Origin: Emydura subglobosa
Lineage: Eukaryota > Chordata > Testudines > Chelidae
DNA: 64,000 bases
Assembly: GCA_007922225.1 (NCBI GenBank)
Contig: ML679995.1
Location: forward strand, 952,182 to 1,016,181
Direction of reading: 5' to 3'
The notes beneath the pieces are model-generated. The model was given only the letters and a program-made list of their open reading frames with translations. It made no database searches and was not told where the DNA came from. Below are positions 23,011 to 35,100 of the stretch, piece by piece; position 1 is the stretch's first letter, and each line of letters begins with the position of its first letter. The position numbers and the translations under genes are program-made.

Positions 23011-26000
23011 CCAGCTCCTGCCTTCCCCGGGCACCCGCTGAGCCCCGAGCCGGGAGTCCTACCCACGCCCGCCCTGAACTCGGGGTCTCTCGCGGGTCCC
23101 CCCCATCACCAGCACTGGGGTCCCCTCGTGCCCCCCAGCCTGGCCTGTGCCCAGCGCCCCCAAAGGGCATCCATCGCCCACCCCCTTCCCAGCCACTCCG
23201 CCTCTGGATCAGACCGGGCTGGTGACTGGACCCGCAGCCCCCTCCAGCGTCCCCCGTGCCCAGTGCCATTGCTGCCCCGTGAGCTGCCAGCTGGGCTCCC
23301 CCCTTCACACTGCGCCCCGCAGGCCCGGCCCAGCTCTCAGCGCAGTCTCAGCACTTCTGCCCTGTGGAACCGCCTGGGCCCAGGTCTAGGGGCTCCTACC
23401 GGGCAGAGGCTCTCTGGGGACGCAACCCCACCCCAGGCACAGCCGTGCCGGGGGGCACAGCCTGGGCAAACCATGTACCGTGACCCAGCAGCCCCCCGTG
23501 AGCCAGGCCGCCCCTCGGAGCAGGCGGGGCCCCAGGGCCCAGGCACCTGCTGCCCCCGTTAGCGCGCTCGGAACAAGGCCAAGGCCAGGCAGCTCGCAGC
23601 GCGGCAGCTTTATGGGCGCCGAGATCGAAGGCCTTTGCTGCGATCGACACCGGAGCCTCCCGGCGGCAGAGGAACCGGAGCAGGGTCTGAGGGCTCAGGT
23701 GCCTGGGGCCAGCTGGGCCTGGAGTCGCTGGGACCAAACCAGCCCCCGGCGGTGGAGGGAGCAGATCTTCACGCCGGATCTGCCCCTGCCCAGGGGGAAG
23801 CAGGGCTGGATCGGAGCCTCGCTGGGGACAGGAGGGGGGGCATCCAGCTGTCCCCCTGCCCGCCCTGCCATCTGTCCATCTACCTGCCCACCTGCCGTCC
23901 ATCCATCCACCCAGCCACCCGTCAGTGGCTCCCCTGCTGGCGCAGCGCGCTCTGCTCCTATTCCCACGTCCCCACCCTGCCCCCGCCGTGCAGGGTGCTT
24001 TGAAATGAAGCTTCTCAGCCCAAGGTGCCAAAGAAACACTGAGCTCCCAGCCGAAAAGTGCCCCCCAGCAGCTCCTGCACCTGGAGCTGTCCTGCCTTCC
24101 CCACAGCCCGTCTGGGGTACCAGGCCGGGCTCGCAGCGTGCTCCCTCGGGCAATAAGCCAGGAGATGGCCCTGCTGCTGGCACCTGCCCATCCCCATCGT
24201 GCTCAAGCCCCAGCTGCTGCAGTCCTGACCCAGGCACAGAGCTGGGCTCTACCCCTCCCAGCCTGCACGTCACGCCCCACCAGCCACCACCCAGGGGTGA
24301 TCGATGGGCAGCCGGCACAGACTGGAGATCCCGGAGCAGCTGGGAGCCAGCAAGCCCCTCGGTTATGAACCCTGTCCACCCAGCCCTGGGCTCCCTGCAC
24401 ACAGCTCTGCTGACATCCCCAATCTCTGTCCGTCTGTCTCAGGACAGGCACGTTGGTCCCTGTCTGTCTCAGCCCCTTGCTCTCTGTACCTTTCCCTCCA
24501 TCCCCCCCTTTCTCTCTTGCCTCCACCCCCCACTTCTCCTGCCCTCCTCTTGTCCCAGCACGGTGCCGCCTGCAGGGCAGCGTCTAAGCAGGGGAGCACG
24601 AGGCTGCCATTTACTGCTAAATCGCCCCGGTGAGGCCAGGCTCCCTGCTCCTGGGCCCTCTCCAACGGGCGCTGGCTCAGCCTCGCCAGGGCTGGGACCT
24701 GCCTCCTTGTTCTGCTCTGGGGAAGTGGCTCCCTCCCGTGGGAACACAGCGCGGGGACACGGGACACGCGGAGAACTGAGTGAGGTCTGCCCATGGATGG
24801 CTGTGAGGGGGGTGCAGGGAGGAGGCATGTATGGAGGGCTGGGCAGGGAGGGCTCCCTTTGGGGTTGGTGCAGGCAGGGGGTGGCACAGAGGGCTGGGTT
24901 CCCCGGCAGCCTGTATCATGGGGGGGGGGGGCGTACGGCGGAGGGGGGGGGAGACCTCCACCAGCCTTTGTCGTGTGTGTGTGAGGGGGGAATGCAACCC
25001 CCTGCCTCCTACGCCACTGGAGCTGCCGTGACAGGCGCTTGCTCCGAAGCGTTGCCCTTTGCACCTGAAAACCACCTGGCAGCCCAGCCCTGTGCAGTGG
25101 CAGGGGAGGGGTCCAGAGGCCACAGCCAGTGGGGAGGGGGCAGGATCCCGGCCACGCCTGACAGCTGGAGCCAGCTGTCCCATTCCAACGGCCAAATAAC
25201 TCCTGAAGGGCTTGTGAGCCCCAGGGCTGAGGCCTGTCTGGAGGGGTCCGCAGGGCCCAGGCGGGGGTGACCCAGCACAGGCCAGGTCTGACCCTGGCTG
25301 TGGGGCTGGATCCCCGGTGATTTGGGCAGGGCATCTCCCACGGGGAGTGGGTGCTTCCTGCTGGCGGCCAGGGCACAGCTTAGCTCGTGGGAAGCAGCTT
25401 TGCCGGAGGCCGAGTGAGGGGCTTTCTCCCAAGCGTTTTGCAAACTCGCTGCCCAGCAAATGCAGGGGTGAGCCTGGCCCCAGTCAGGAGGCGTCTATCT
25501 GGTGATCGTGGAGAGGTAGGAGCCACTCCTGAGCCAAGCTGGGAGCCCGGCTGCTGCTAGCAATCGGGCTGCAGATCCCCCCGATCTCTCACGGGACACC
25601 TTCCAAGGCCACATGCGCTGGTGAGGGGCAGGTGCCTGCCCTAGTCCCGGGGGAGCTGCTCCAGCTGAACCTGGCAGGAGGCGTCTTGGCAAATTCTCCT
25701 GCTGAAGCTGTTGCACTCTGGACACCTCCTTAGCTAGCCCCTGAGAGTGAGAATGGCCCCATGGCCCGGGAGTGCCAGGTGCTACCCAGACACAGTGACA
25801 GACAGGCCCTGGCCAGCTGGGATCAGGCCCCATTGTGCCAGGCGCTGCCCAGACACCCACAGTCCCTGCCCCAAGGAGCTGGCAATCTGAGGACAGGAGG
25901 AGGAGACGGGCCCAGAGCGATGCGGGGTTTTCCCCCTCCCATGGCAGAGCAAGGAACAGAGCCAGGTCTCTGAGTGCTAGCCACTAGCCCACGCCTTCTC

Positions 26001-26060
26001 CCCTGCTGACGTGTCGACCCCTGGCTTGCTCCTGCTGACTGCTTGCTGCTAACAAAATAG
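23011..26060. other. Intergenic between GGT6 and the SPATA31F-like gene
   Basis: No spliced or single-exon gene could be supported. Contents seen are a CCAT/CCAC-rich tract near 23870-23925, a pyrimidine-rich tract near 24420-24560, and an ancient SINE-like piece near 25760-25930. The 596-codon open frame across 23480-25270 lacks recognisable domains and is compositional. Confidence 0.5.
25760..25930. repeat. Ancient SINE-like repeat
   Basis: The wording 'ccccattgtgccaggcgctg', then 'cagtccctgccccaaggagc', then 'aatctgaggacaggaggagg', is a pattern I recognise from old amniote SINE-type repeats. The exact family is not assigned. Confidence 0.4.
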
Positions 26061-26063
26061 AGG

Positions 26064-26069
26064 TTTATT
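26064..26069 (-). terminator. Poly(A) signal AATAAA of the SPATA31F-like gene
   Basis: Plus-strand tttatt is AATAAA on the minus strand, about 68 bp past the stop codon at 26137-26139. This is a suitable distance for 3' end formation of the large last exon. Confidence 0.7.
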
Positions 26070-26136
26070 AGAGAACTGGTGTGTCCCCCGTGCCGCCAGC
26101 ACAGTCAGCACCGGCATCCTCTCTTCTGCCTCCCAG

Positions 26137-29100
26137 TCACCGCACGGCTCTCTCCTTCTCCTGGCTTCGCTCCCAGGTGTATAGGCCATGCCGCAGGCCC
26201 AGCTTTTTCTCCAGGATCAGCCCAATGACAGCCAGTCGCTCGTCCGTCACCGCGCTCTGGCTAGAGGTGACCGCCCCGGCCACGGACACGTGCCAGACCG
26301 CGCAGCCTTGTGCCCCACCGGCCCCCTTCTGCTGCGGCTCTGCCACCTGGAGGGACGTGACTCCTTCGCCTCTTTCTCCCTGGTGACGCTCTGTTTTTCT
26401 GGCATGCCTGGTGGTGGGGCAGGCTGGGGGCGGTGGCCATGGGCTGGAAGGTCCTGCTGGCACAGCAGGTGTCCCATTGGGGTCGTGCGCCTTCTCGTCC
26501 TGGCATCCGGACACACTCAGGGCCACCCACCCTTGGTTTCCGCCAGGCTCTGCTAAGGCCCCTGTTGCATGTGGGGCAGGCCCTGCTCTCCCGGTCACGC
26601 TGCCCTTCAATATCTCTCCTCGCTTGGCATCTGTGGAGGCCACCCCAGCTCCCCCGGGCGCCCCATTCCCTGGCAGCCCACTGGTGTGAGCTGCTGCGGA
26701 TGGCTCCTTTCTCCCTGCACCTTCCATCTCCTCCCCGCTGGCACCCAGCTGACCACCGCTGATCTCTGCCTGCACGTGGACCTGGGCACTGAAGGTCACG
26801 CTCTTGGGGGACGAGGCGAGTTTCTGAGGGGGCGGTGGGGCTCTGTGCAGTGCAGCTGCCGGCCCGTCGGCCCAGCTTCTCTTCCCCACGGCTGCCCCGG
26901 ATTTGACGCGTCTGAGGAAGCCCATCATGATTTCCCTGACAGTGGGGCCCTTCCCCTGGCAGGGGACGGACAGTGACACAGCCCCATTCCCTGGAGGTGC
27001 ACGCGGCGGCTGTTCAGCTGTTGGCGGTGCTGCAGTCAGCACCAGGGACTCTGCCAGTCTCATGCCGCTTCCAGCCCTGGGGCCTGTCCCCTCTGCCGGT
27101 GTCTCTCCCTCGCTGCTCCCCCCCTTGGTGTTACTGTCCTTCCACGCCGAGCTGTCTGCCCCCTCCGTGTCCCAGGTTGCCAGGGCCTCACTGTCCCAGT
27201 CCCCGACCATCTCCCACTCGCCCTCGGTGCTGAACTGGGACAGCCCCTCTGCAGACTGGGGGCGCTGCCCCGAGGGGCTGGCTGGCCCCCAGCTGCTGGA
27301 GAGGGTGCAGGCAAGGTCATCGCAGGCTGTGGGGGAAATTCTCTCTCCTGCATCAGCTCTGGCTACCGGCTGGGGGTGATGTGCCGGTGGGACCCAGGTC
27401 TGGCCCTCCACTCCCTCGCCGTCCTCAGCGCCCGCGGGGCTGTCGTACGGGGTGGCTCCAGCTGCCCCCCACAGCTCCTGGGACTGCTGGCACGATGCAC
27501 CTTGCTCCCCTCCGGAGAGGGCTCTGGAGTCATCACTTGACGTCTCCCTGTCCCTCGGACACACACGAGACTCTAGCTCAGCCCGTGGCCCCTCTGACTT
27601 CCCAGCCGCCACGGCAGGACACGGGGGGCCCCTGGATTCCTCCTCCCCGGCGGCGGACAGGCCACGGCACGTCTCACACAGGTACTGGTTTGCCTGGCTC
27701 TGGGACCCTGTGATCAGTCTCTTGCCCAAGGCCCCAGCTGTCGGGAATCCGGGCTGCCCCGTGCCCGCGGGATGGGCTCTTTCTCTCAGCGATTCCCGGC
27801 GGGGCCCTCGCAGCTGGCTTTTCTGGCCGTGCAGCCGGATGCTCATTTCCAGCCTGCATTCCTGGGCGGCGCCTCTCGCCCGCTCAGCTGCCATGTCGGC
27901 ATAGGCGGCCTGGGAGCGTATGACGCAGGGCGGCAGGATGAAGGAGCCCAGGGCCCTCTGCACCAGGTGGGTATCCAATTGGTGCATCGCGGCCTGCGGG
28001 GGAGGGATGTGCGCCCGTACCAACGAGGGCTCTTCGGGTGCGGGGCGAGAGGCGGCACGAGCGCTTTCTCCCGCAGACCAGTCAGAGTCCCTGGACCCGG
28101 TGCCGTCCAGAGACGACGGAGAGGAGGCGGCCGGCACATCCTGTGCCACACTGGGAGCGCCTTGCCCCTGCCATGTGGGCTTAGCATGCGGAGGTCTTGG
28201 AGCTGCTGCGTCTCTTGGGAGAGTTGCTGCCTTCCCTGCCCAGCCACACTGTCTCTGCCACACAGGAGTCCCGGCCACCGGAGAGCGGGTGCCGTCCCGC
28301 CCCTCTAGCTTGCAGCACAGGCAGTCGAGGCCAATGCAATGCTCCACTCGCAGGTGGAGCAGGATTTCCGGAGCCAGGCCCTGGTGGCTGTGGCTCCCTG
28401 CCATTCTCTTGAAGCTGGATTCCAGCTCCCGCGAGATCCTCTTCTTGTTCCAAACCGCCGTCTCAACGGACGAGCTCTGGGAGCGCCCGCCGGTCCCTGC
28501 CAGCCGCGGAGCCCCTCTGCCTTCAAGGATCCTCTGACGCCTGGAGCTTTCATCGGAGCCCTGCTCTCTCTGCTGGGGGTGAGGCTCAGGGACTGCCGGG
28601 CGCGGGGCCCGTCTCCGGGACTCTGGGGCCCTGTGGGAAATTCCTAGCACCTTCTTCCCGTGAAAGTCCAGGGTGGATTTCAGCTCTGCCCTGTCCTCTG
28701 CTAAGTGGCCTGAGGGCCCCGAGGGCTCTTCTGTGGGGCCCGGGCGCCCTTCCCTATAACTCGTCCAGGAGGTCTCGTGGCTTCTGCTGCTGCTGCTCAC
28801 CAGGCCATGGTGGGGCGCTGCCTCAGCACAGCTGGCTTTGCTCTCCGTTACCCCTACTTCATGCTGGTGCTGGGACCAGGGGGCGAGGGGCTCACTGGGG
28901 CCTGGTTGCATCTCTCCTAATTGCCCCTTGGAGGGGGCTGCGGCAGCTTGGGGGGGCTTGTAGCCGACACGGAGCAGGGGCTGGGTTGGGCCCCCGGGCT
29001 CTGCTCCGGGCAGGGCAGGCGGCAGGAACCTCCTCAGGGTCTCCTGGATCCGCTTGGGGAGGCCCCATCTCCGCTCCTGGGCCAGTCTCCTCACGTGAGA

Positions 29101-32100
29101 CTCCAGGCGCTCCCTGGTCTCCGTGCCCAGGAAGAGCAGGCTGCCCGTGGGGACGCTCACTCTGGCTGGGGCCTGGTGTCGCTGCGGGGCCTGCCTCCCA
29201 GGCGACGGCGGTGTGAATGCGCCCAGCGACCTCTGCACCATGGACGGGAGGCCCCACTCATGCTGCAGCTTCTTCTTCAGGATGTGGCTCTCCAGCCGGC
29301 CCCTGGCCTCGTCTGTAACCAGAGACAGCCCCAGGTGGGGCGCCGGGAACTCGCCGGCGCTGGCTGCTGTCAGCGAAGCCGGCCCTCGCTGCTTCTTGTA
29401 GACGTCCCTCTCCGGCTCCTCAGCACCCACGCTCCCAGCCAGGCCCATCTGCGCCGAGGCCCTCCCGGCTGCAGCTCCGCTGGGCACGGTCCTCAGCGGC
29501 ACAACCGGGGCCTGGGGCACCATCCTCCGCAGAGACGCCGCCTGCAGCGTGGGCAGCCCCCAGAGCTGCGCCAGGGACTTGTGCCTGACGTTCAGCTCCA
29601 GCTTCTCCAGCGCGTCTGGTTCCAAGCAGGGCAGGAAGGTGGTTCTGGGCTTCGCCTGCCCGGCTGGGGCGGCACGGACCGGCTTGGGCAGGCGGCGCAG
29701 GATCGCGGCAGGGCCAGCCGGCCCCCGAGGCCATCTCGTCAGCTGGAATTTGATCTCCAGGCATTTGCGCCCGATGTGTGTCTCCAGCTTGCTCCTCTCC
29801 AGCGCGCTGAGCCCATCCCCGGCAGATCTGGCTGCAGGAGCGGGTCCCGTTGCCAGCTCCACAGAGGGTCCCACGTCCCCAGCATCCGCGCCTGCCGTCT
29901 GCCGAGGTCTAGCAGGAGCATCCGCTGCCCGGGCGCCTGTTCCTCTTGTCCGGGAAGCTCCACCGGCCAACTCTGCCTCTTGTGAGCGAGGAAGTGGTGC
30001 ACTTGGCGGGGGAGCCACGGATACAAACCGCCTGAGGGACTCCCTGATTCTCCTGGGAATGCCCCATCTCTGGTGGACCCTTATTCTTCTCACGTGAGCC
30101 TCGAGGTCTCTCCTCATGGGCTCGCTGACAAAGGACAGCTCCTCCAGCCGGACACCAACTTCCGGCCCCACCACCGGCCTGTGCGGCAGCTCAGCGAGAG
30201 CCGGCGAGGGGGGCACGAAGGCCTTCAGGGACCTGTGCACAGTCGAGGGCACGCCCCAGTGGTGCTGCAGCCGCCTCCTCTGCACATGTCGCTCCAGCAT
30301 CTCCCTCGCCTCCTGCTCCAGGAAAGGGGCGTCTGCCTCCTGGAATTTGATCTGGCCTCTGCTGGCCAGGCCCGGGGCCGGCGGGGCCGGGCCAGGCAGG
30401 ATCGCCACGGGCCAGGATTCCAGCAGCCGCGTGGGCAGCCCCCAGAGGAAAGCCAGGTGCTTGTGTCTCACGTTCATGTCCAGCTCGGCCAGGGCAGCGG
30501 GCGGCAGGAAGAGAAGGGAGCCAGCCCTGGGCTGGGGGGGCTTCTGGCCGGCACGGATCAGTCTGGAGAGGTGTGTCCTCTCCTGCTCACCAGCCACTTT
30601 CTGGGATCTCCTCACCAGGGCGGGCCGCACGCCCAGCCTGATCTCGATGCACTTCCTCGCCAGGTGCCCCTGCAGCTCGGCCCGCCGCTCCGCAGCAAGG
30701 CCCTCGGTTCTGCTGACTCCTCCCAAGCGGCTCCCAGCGGGGCTGTCTGGCTGTCTGGGCCCCGGCCGGCTTCTCCCGGCGCCTCTTTCCCCACCGGCGC
30801 CAGGAAGCCGCGGGCCAGCCGGCGGGATGAAAGCAGAAAACAGCCGCAGGGACTCCTGTATCCTCTGGGGAAGGCCCCACATCCGCTGCAGCCTCATCTT
30901 CTGGACATGGAGCTCCAGGCGGTGCCTCGTGCCCCGGTCGATGAGCGAAGGCTCCTGCTGGCGGATGTGGACGTGCAGCTCCGTGCACCAGCGGGGTACA
31001 GATGGCCCCGGCAGAGCGGGCTCTGGCACAAAGGCTCTGAGCGACCGCTCGATGAGTGCAGGGAAGCCCCACTCGTGCTGCAGCCTCTTCTTCCTGACGT
31101 GCAGCTCCAGGGCCTCTCTGGCCTCCGGGACGATGCATGGAGTCTTGCATGCCGAGAACTCGACTCGGGCCTTGCGGGGTGGAGCCGGCCCCGGGGGCGC
31201 CCTGGGAACCATCCTGCTGATGGACTCGGTGTAGAGAGAGCCCAGGCCCCAGAGGACCATTAGATGTTTGTGCTGCACCATCTGCTCCAGCCGGCAGACG
31301 TCCTCCAGCCGCACGAAGGGCAGCAGGGAGCTCCTGGCTTTCGGGGCCCCGTCCCCAGCAGGGATCAGCTTGGGGAGGGACAGCCGGGACACGAGACGCA
31401 GCCGTTTCCACGAGCGTCTCGCTGCGGCGGGGACGGCCCCCAGCTGGGTCTCCAGGCACTTCTTTGCCACGTGCATCTGCAGCCGCTCCTGAGCGTCACG
31501 CCCCAGGCTGAGCCGCGGTGGGGGAGCCGTGACTGCTCTGCTGTCTTTGTCCACGCCCCGCTCCGGGTGTGCGGTGCTCCTGTGCCACGGCGGTAGGGGA
31601 CGCCCCTGTGCCACCTCTTCTGCAAACTCTGCGGGCGCCGTGGCAGGCTGGAACAGCTGCACCGACTCCTGGATCCGCCTGGGCAGCCCCCAGCGCCGGT
31701 GCATGAGTCTCTTGCGCAGGTTGAGCTCCAGCTTCGTTCTGCTGTCCTCGCTGAGGAAGGACGGCTCCGTCTGGAGAACGGCCACTTCCCCGTGGGCTGG
31801 CGGAGGGGCCCTGGGCTGGCCGGGGCGGGGCGGGGCCGCCAGCAGGGCCTGCATGGATTTCTGGACGAGGAGAGGCAGCCCCCACTTGTGCTGCAGCTTC
31901 CTCCTCCGGACGTGCCACTCCAGCTCCTCTCGGACGCCCGGCGGGAGGAAGGGCAGCTCCTGCGCCGCGAACTCGCTCCTGGCTGCGTGGGCGCTGGAGG
32001 GCGGCAGGGCGGGCGAGGGGGCTCCGTGGAACAGCTTGGCCAGGGAGCGTCTGTAGAGCGTGGGCAGACCCCACGTCCAGCTCAGGTGCTTGTGGATAAC

Positions 32101-35100
32101 GTTGAGCTCCAGGTGATCTGAGGCCGCCTGCTCCAGGAAAAGCAGCCCCCTGGGTCGCCTCTCCAGGGATCTCTGGCCTGGCCAAAGCAGCCGGGGCAGT
32201 GGGAGCTTTCCTACCCGGCGGGCGGCTTCCTGTGACCGATGGGCCCTGGGGGTGATCAGGCCCAGCCGGATCTCTAAGCTTTTCCTGGCCACGTGTCTCT
32301 CCAGCAGCTGGTGCTGCGTGTCCCAGCTGAGCTCCCGGCTCCGTGCAGCCCCCAGGGGCCCGGCTAAGAAGACAGCCACCGCCGTGGAGCGCACAGGTGC
32401 TCCCCGGGGGGGTGATTTCCTTGGGGCCCTTCTCCTGGATAGCCCACGGAGAGGCCGGCCTCGCATGTCTAAACGTGTCCCTGTGGCCGAGGGTGCGGGG
32501 GGCATGAACCCCCGCAGGGACTCCTGCACCCTCCTGGGGAGCCCCCACCTCCACTCGGCCACCCTCCGCCGGATGTGAGCTTCCAGCTCCCGCTTGGTGG
32601 CCCGCGGGATGGCCGGGATCTCGCTGCTAACACGAAGATCTATGGCTGCCGGCCGGACGCTCCCCTTGGGCCGGGGGCATGTGGGTGGGGGTGGCATGAA
32701 ACCCCCCAGCGATCTCTGCACCAGGCCGGGCAGGCCCCATTCGTGCTGCAGCCGCTTCCTCAGGACATGCCTCTCCAGCAGCTCCCGGGCCTCGCGGGTG
32801 GCGAAGGGGGTCTCCAGATGGTGGAACTCGATGGTCGCGCCTGGGAACAGCGGGGGAGCAGGGTGCGTGGGCGGGCAGGGCACCATCTTGGCCAGCGACT
32901 CGGCGTACAGCGTGGGGAGAGCCCAGAGGAACTGGATGTGCTTGTGTCTCACGTTGAGCTCCACGCTGGCCGTCTTGCGCCGGAGCAGCGGGCAGAGCCG
33001 GTGGTGGGCGCGGGCCAGGGGGGCTTTCCAGCCCGGGGGGATGGGTTTCGGCAGAAGCGTTCTGCGCCCCAGGGCGGCCGTCTTCTGAGAGCGTCCCAGC
33101 ACGGCGGGCAGCGCGCCCAGCCGGATTTCCAAGCCCTTCCTCGCCACGTGGCCCTGCAGCTCCCGGGTCTCTCTGCAACACAGCGAGCAGGGCGCGGATT
33201 CTGGCGCTCTGGCGGTGCCCCGGGGGGGCCGCTCGGGGGCTCTGGCTCTGGGGCCGGGTGTCTGAGCTGTCCTCCTCACTCGGCCGGGCCCGGACGGCAG
33301 GGGGCCGAGCGGGGAGCGGGGCCGTGCGGCTGGCCTCAGCAGCCTCAAGGACTCCTGGATCCTCCTGGGGAGCCCCCATCGCTTCAGCTGCACCATCCTT
33401 TCCAGGTGCCGCTCCAGCTCGGCCCTGCAGCCCATGCTCATGAAGGGAAGGGCCCATGGCACCGTCACCACCCTGACTGCCCCCGGGTGCTGGCGCCTGG
33501 CGGATTTCGGGGCCGGGGGCATGAAGATCTTCAAAGACCTCTGCAGGGTGATGGGCAGCCCCAGGGCGTGCTGCAGCCTCCTCACCTGGACGTGCCGCTC
33601 GAGACATGCCCTGACGTCGCTCAGGACGAAGGGCGTCTCCGCTTCGATGAATTCAATCCTGCCCCGCGCCGGGGCTCTCACAGCCAGAGACCCCAGAGCT
33701 TCCCCCACAGCCCTGGCCGCGGCGCTCTCTCGGTCGTGTTGCTGTTCGGTCTCCCACCCTGACATCCTGGCCCTGCCCTGGGACTCGGCCCCAAAGGGCG
33801 CGCTACCGGGGCGCTGCGCCTGCCTCTGGGGAGCGACCTGGGGACTTGCTCTGCTGCGGCGGAGGAAAGTCCCTCCCCAGCCACGTTCCACTTGGCTCTG
33901 GCCCTGCTCTTGCCAGCGGAGAGTCTCATCCCAGTGAGAGGAGCAGCAGAGACATTCCTCCTTGGAGGGGCCCCCGGTCTGCTGGGGGTGGGGGAGCCCC
34001 TCGCCGTCCTCACCCGGCGGGAGGCGCTCAGTTTGCCGGCTGCCTGCCCAGCGCTCAGGAGGGGAGTGTGACTGGCTGGCCGGGAAGGGGCCCCCCGTGG
34101 GTGGAAGAGCGTGCTCGCGTACAGACAGCACGTCGAGGCCTCTCCACGTGCAGACGTCCAGCAGGTCCCACCCTGGGGTGCCGGCGGCCAGAGGGGGAGG
34201 TGACCCTCGCCCAGCAGGGACCCACGTGCTGGCCCTCTCGGTGTCCACCAGCCGCTCGGCTTGCCGGGCCACCTCTTTGCACAAGGTGCAGCCTGCGTCG
34301 TCACACAGCAGCTGGCGGATGGAGCGACGCCTGGCGGCCCGGCGAGCACTGCTGGGGGGGTCCTGGCAGGGCGGGCCGCGCGGCTGCGTCTCTGCGCCTA
34401 CAACGGAAAAGGAGAGACGAGAAATCAGGGCTGCTGCGTGCGCCAGGCTGCTCTGCGCTGCCGCTCCCCGACCTGGCACGCTGAGCTTGTGAGAGCACAG
34501 GGCAGGACGAGACACTCAGCAGCACCATGCCCGCTATCAAACCCGGCCGGTACATCATCCCGGTGCCATGAACCCGGCCCGGTGGAGGGAGGGGATGGTC
34601 TAGGGCAGTGGTTTCCAACCTTTTTGGCTCAAGGGTCACAGATATAATTTTTACAACACTGAAGGGCCACCAGTCTCCGCCAGCAGCCCCCCGCCCCACT
34701 GCAGCCAGATGGAAGGAGCCTCCCCACTGATCTCTCGTCGCCCTGGCTGCAGCAGGAGAACCGCACGCATTCTGTAGCGCTGTGCGCTCCACCTGGATCC
34801 CTAGGCGGTGGCTGCCTTCTGTAGTCAGGGAGCAGGAGATCCATGCTCCCCTCCCTCTGGCTCCAGCAGCGACCCTTTGCCGTGCTCCCTGCTACAGCGA
34901 GGGGAGGGGAGCGCTGATCTCCCGTCCCCTTGGCTGCAGCCAGGAGCCTGCACCGGTCTTTTAGCGCTGCCGAAACGCGCTCCGCCTGGGTCCTTAGGCA
35001 GCAGCTCCCTTCTGCAGCCAGCGGGAGGGGAGCCGCGGGCCACTCTGAATGCCCCCGCAGGCCACTTTTGGTCCCCGGGCCACAGGTTGGGAACCACTGC

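Noticed and set aside
22141..23562. 473-codon plus-strand frame over the GGT6 first exon and upstream region
   Set aside because: It overlaps the antisense of a well-supported GGT6 exon, is low-complexity, and has no family or splice support.
23480..25270. 596-codon plus-strand frame between GGT6 and the SPATA31F-like gene
   Set aside because: Composition is Pro/Ser/Gly-rich with homopolymer runs, no recognised domain, and no promoter or poly(A) context.
28921..33762. Long plus-strand frames (up to about 396 codons) opposite the SPATA31F-like exon
   Set aside because: They are shadows of the tandem repeat on the opposite strand and recur with the repeat period.
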